From: Actinomycetota bacterium
Lineage (GTDB): Bacteria; Actinomycetota; Actinomycetes; S36-B12
Length of the DNA: 49,177 nucleotides
Assembly (NCBI GenBank): GCA_030681835.1
Contig: JAUXRN010000169.1
Coordinates: 1-49,177 of the forward strand
Direction: 5' to 3'
Positions 48,179-49,177 of the stretch are shown here, piece by piece; position 1 is the stretch's first letter, and the number at the start of each line of letters is the position of its first letter. The notes beneath the pieces are model-generated. The model was not told where the DNA came from and did no database searches. It saw only the letters and a program-made list of their open reading frames with translations. The translations under genes were made by a program, and so were the position numbers.

Positions 48179-49177
48179 ATGCGAGTGCTCGTCGCCCCCT
48201 CGGCGTTCAAGGGGTCGCTGTCGAGCACGCAGGCAGCGGAAGCCATGAGCGCCGGGGTCCGCGCTGCGCTCCCGGGAGCAGTCGTCGATGTCGTGCTGAT
48301 GGCCGACGGAGGGGACGGGTCGATCGATGCCCTCGTCCGAGCCGGCTATTCGGCACACGCGGTCGAGGCACGGGGCCCAACGCTGGTCCCGGGAACGGCG
48401 GTCATCGCGGTGACCGGGCGGCGCGCGGCCGTCGAACTGGCGAGCACGTGCGGACTGGCCCGGCTGCACAGTGGCCGACTGGAACCCCTCGCCAGCAGCA
48501 CGCACGGGCTGGGCGACGCCATCCGCGCGGCGCTCGATCTGGGCATCGACGAACTGCTGCTGTGCGTGGGCGGGAGCGCGTCCACGGACGGTGGCGCCGG
48601 GATGCTGCAGGCGCTCGGCGCGGTCCTGCTGGACGCGACGGGGCGTCCGGTGGAGGCATGCGGCGGGACCCTTGGCCGGGTCGCGTCCCTGGACCTGTCA
48701 CGCCTGGACGCCCGACTGGCGGGCTGCCGGGTGACCGTTGCCACGGACGTGAGCAGCCCGTTGACTGGGCCCACCGGTGCCGCTGCGGTGTTCGGGCCAC
48801 AGAAGGGCGCGTCGCCCGGTCAGGTCCGTGCCCTGGCGGACGCGATGGTGTCGTGGGCCGGGGTCCTCGCCGGCATTGCGGGCCGGGACGTGGCGGGAGT
48901 GGCCGGTGCTGGTGCGGCCGGCGGGACCGCGGCCGCCGCCCTCGCCGTCCTGGGTGCCGGGATCGCACCGGGCGCCGAGGAAATCGCGGAAGCGACCGGG
49001 CTGAGAGCCGCCGTTGCCCGTGCGAGCCTCGTCGTCACGGGCGAGGGAAGCTTCGACGGGCAGAGCCTGCTGGGCAAAGGGCCATCGCTCGTGCTGCGCT
49101 GGGCGGGCGAGGCCGCATGCCCGGCGGCGCTCGTGTGCGGGTCGATCGGGCTGCCCGCCGACCGCTTGCGCGCGGCG
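48179..49177 (+). CDS. Glycerate kinase, 3' end cut by the window
   Basis: A frame from ATG 48179 (GTG 48128 in frame as alternative) runs open to the end of the window, 333 codons. It has glycerate kinase type 2 motifs: MRVLVAPSAFKGSLSSTQAAEAM, LMADGGDGSIDALV, LLCVGGSASTDGGAGMLQALGA, FGPQKGAS and VVTGEGSFDGQSLLGKGP. The enzyme phosphorylates glycerate, and about 40 residues are missing at the end. The next gene is unseen. Confidence 0.9.
   Translation, partial: MRVLVAPSAFKGSLSSTQAAEAMSAGVRAALPGAVVDVVLMADGGDGSIDALVRAGYSAHAVEARGPTLVPGTAVIAVTGRRAAVELASTCGLARLHSGRLEPLASSTHGLGDAIRAALDLGIDELLLCVGGSASTDGGAGMLQALGAVLLDATGRPVEACGGTLGRVASLDLSRLDARLAGCRVTVATDVSSPLTGPTGAAAVFGPQKGASPGQVRALADAMVSWAGVLAGIAGRDVAGVAGAGAAGGTAAAALAVLGAGIAPGAEEIAEATGLRAAVARASLVVTGEGSFDGQSLLGKGPSLVLRWAGEAACPAALVCGSIGLPADRLRAA

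Noticed and set aside
1-49177. Insertion sequences or transposases
   Set aside because: No transposase motif or terminal inverted repeat with target duplication was found; the HNH gene at 10558-11025 is the only other mobile-type enzyme besides the integrase.

Overview
The window is high-GC DNA with actinobacterial gene families throughout (WhiB, Lsr2-like, DUF3263, DUF2510 and DUF2277 proteins, RBS of the GGAGG type, many GTG starts). It looks like a chromosome segment of an actinomycete. The genus cannot be fixed from sequence alone.

Left host flank (1-7162): the 3' end of mscL, a class III aminotransferase, a saccharopine-dehydrogenase-like reductase overlapping a conserved actinobacterial gene, an arsenic resistance locus (arsR divergent from arsI-acr3, with a palindromic operator between them), a GlcD-like FAD oxidase, and a tRNA-Arg (anticodon CCT).

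Prophage (about 7118-44649, about 37.5 kb): a complete-looking temperate siphovirus integrated in the 3' half of tRNA-Arg. It is bounded by a perfect 45-bp direct repeat (attL 7118-7162, attR 44605-44649). Almost all genes run leftward. Read in transcription order from the right: integrase next to attR; a divergent lysogeny switch (repressor-like HTH plus ImmA-type protease rightward, XRE/Cro-like and excisionase-like genes leftward) around a palindromic operator; a densely overlapping early operon with a secreted lysozyme-like protein, an Lsr2-like protein, RusA resolvase, a possible clamp-like protein, a MazG-like protein, a Cas4/RecB-like nuclease, a DUF4326 protein and a prim-pol/D5 helicase; then WhiB and an HTH/zinc protein; then the late region. 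The late region is terS, terL, portal, ClpP-like protease, HK97-type capsid, connector and terminator proteins, major tail protein, tail assembly chaperones joined by a predicted -1 frameshift, tape measure, minor tail proteins, HNH nuclease, holin and amidase endolysin. A single rightward membrane protein gene sits next to attL.

Non-coding signals stand out: paired TACAGCC direct repeats at both prophage ends (candidate integrase arm sites); an iteron-like array of about nine ATCRGTCGCTGT-type copies beside the primase gene; four DnaA-box-like sequences in the other long intergenic gap of the early region; a 14-bp hairpin separating the first early genes from the rest; and a frameshift site in the tail chaperone pair.

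Right host flank (44650-49177): a DUF2277 gene, an alpha/beta-hydrolase membrane protein, an Orn/Lys/Arg decarboxylase-family enzyme, and a glycerate kinase cut by the window end.
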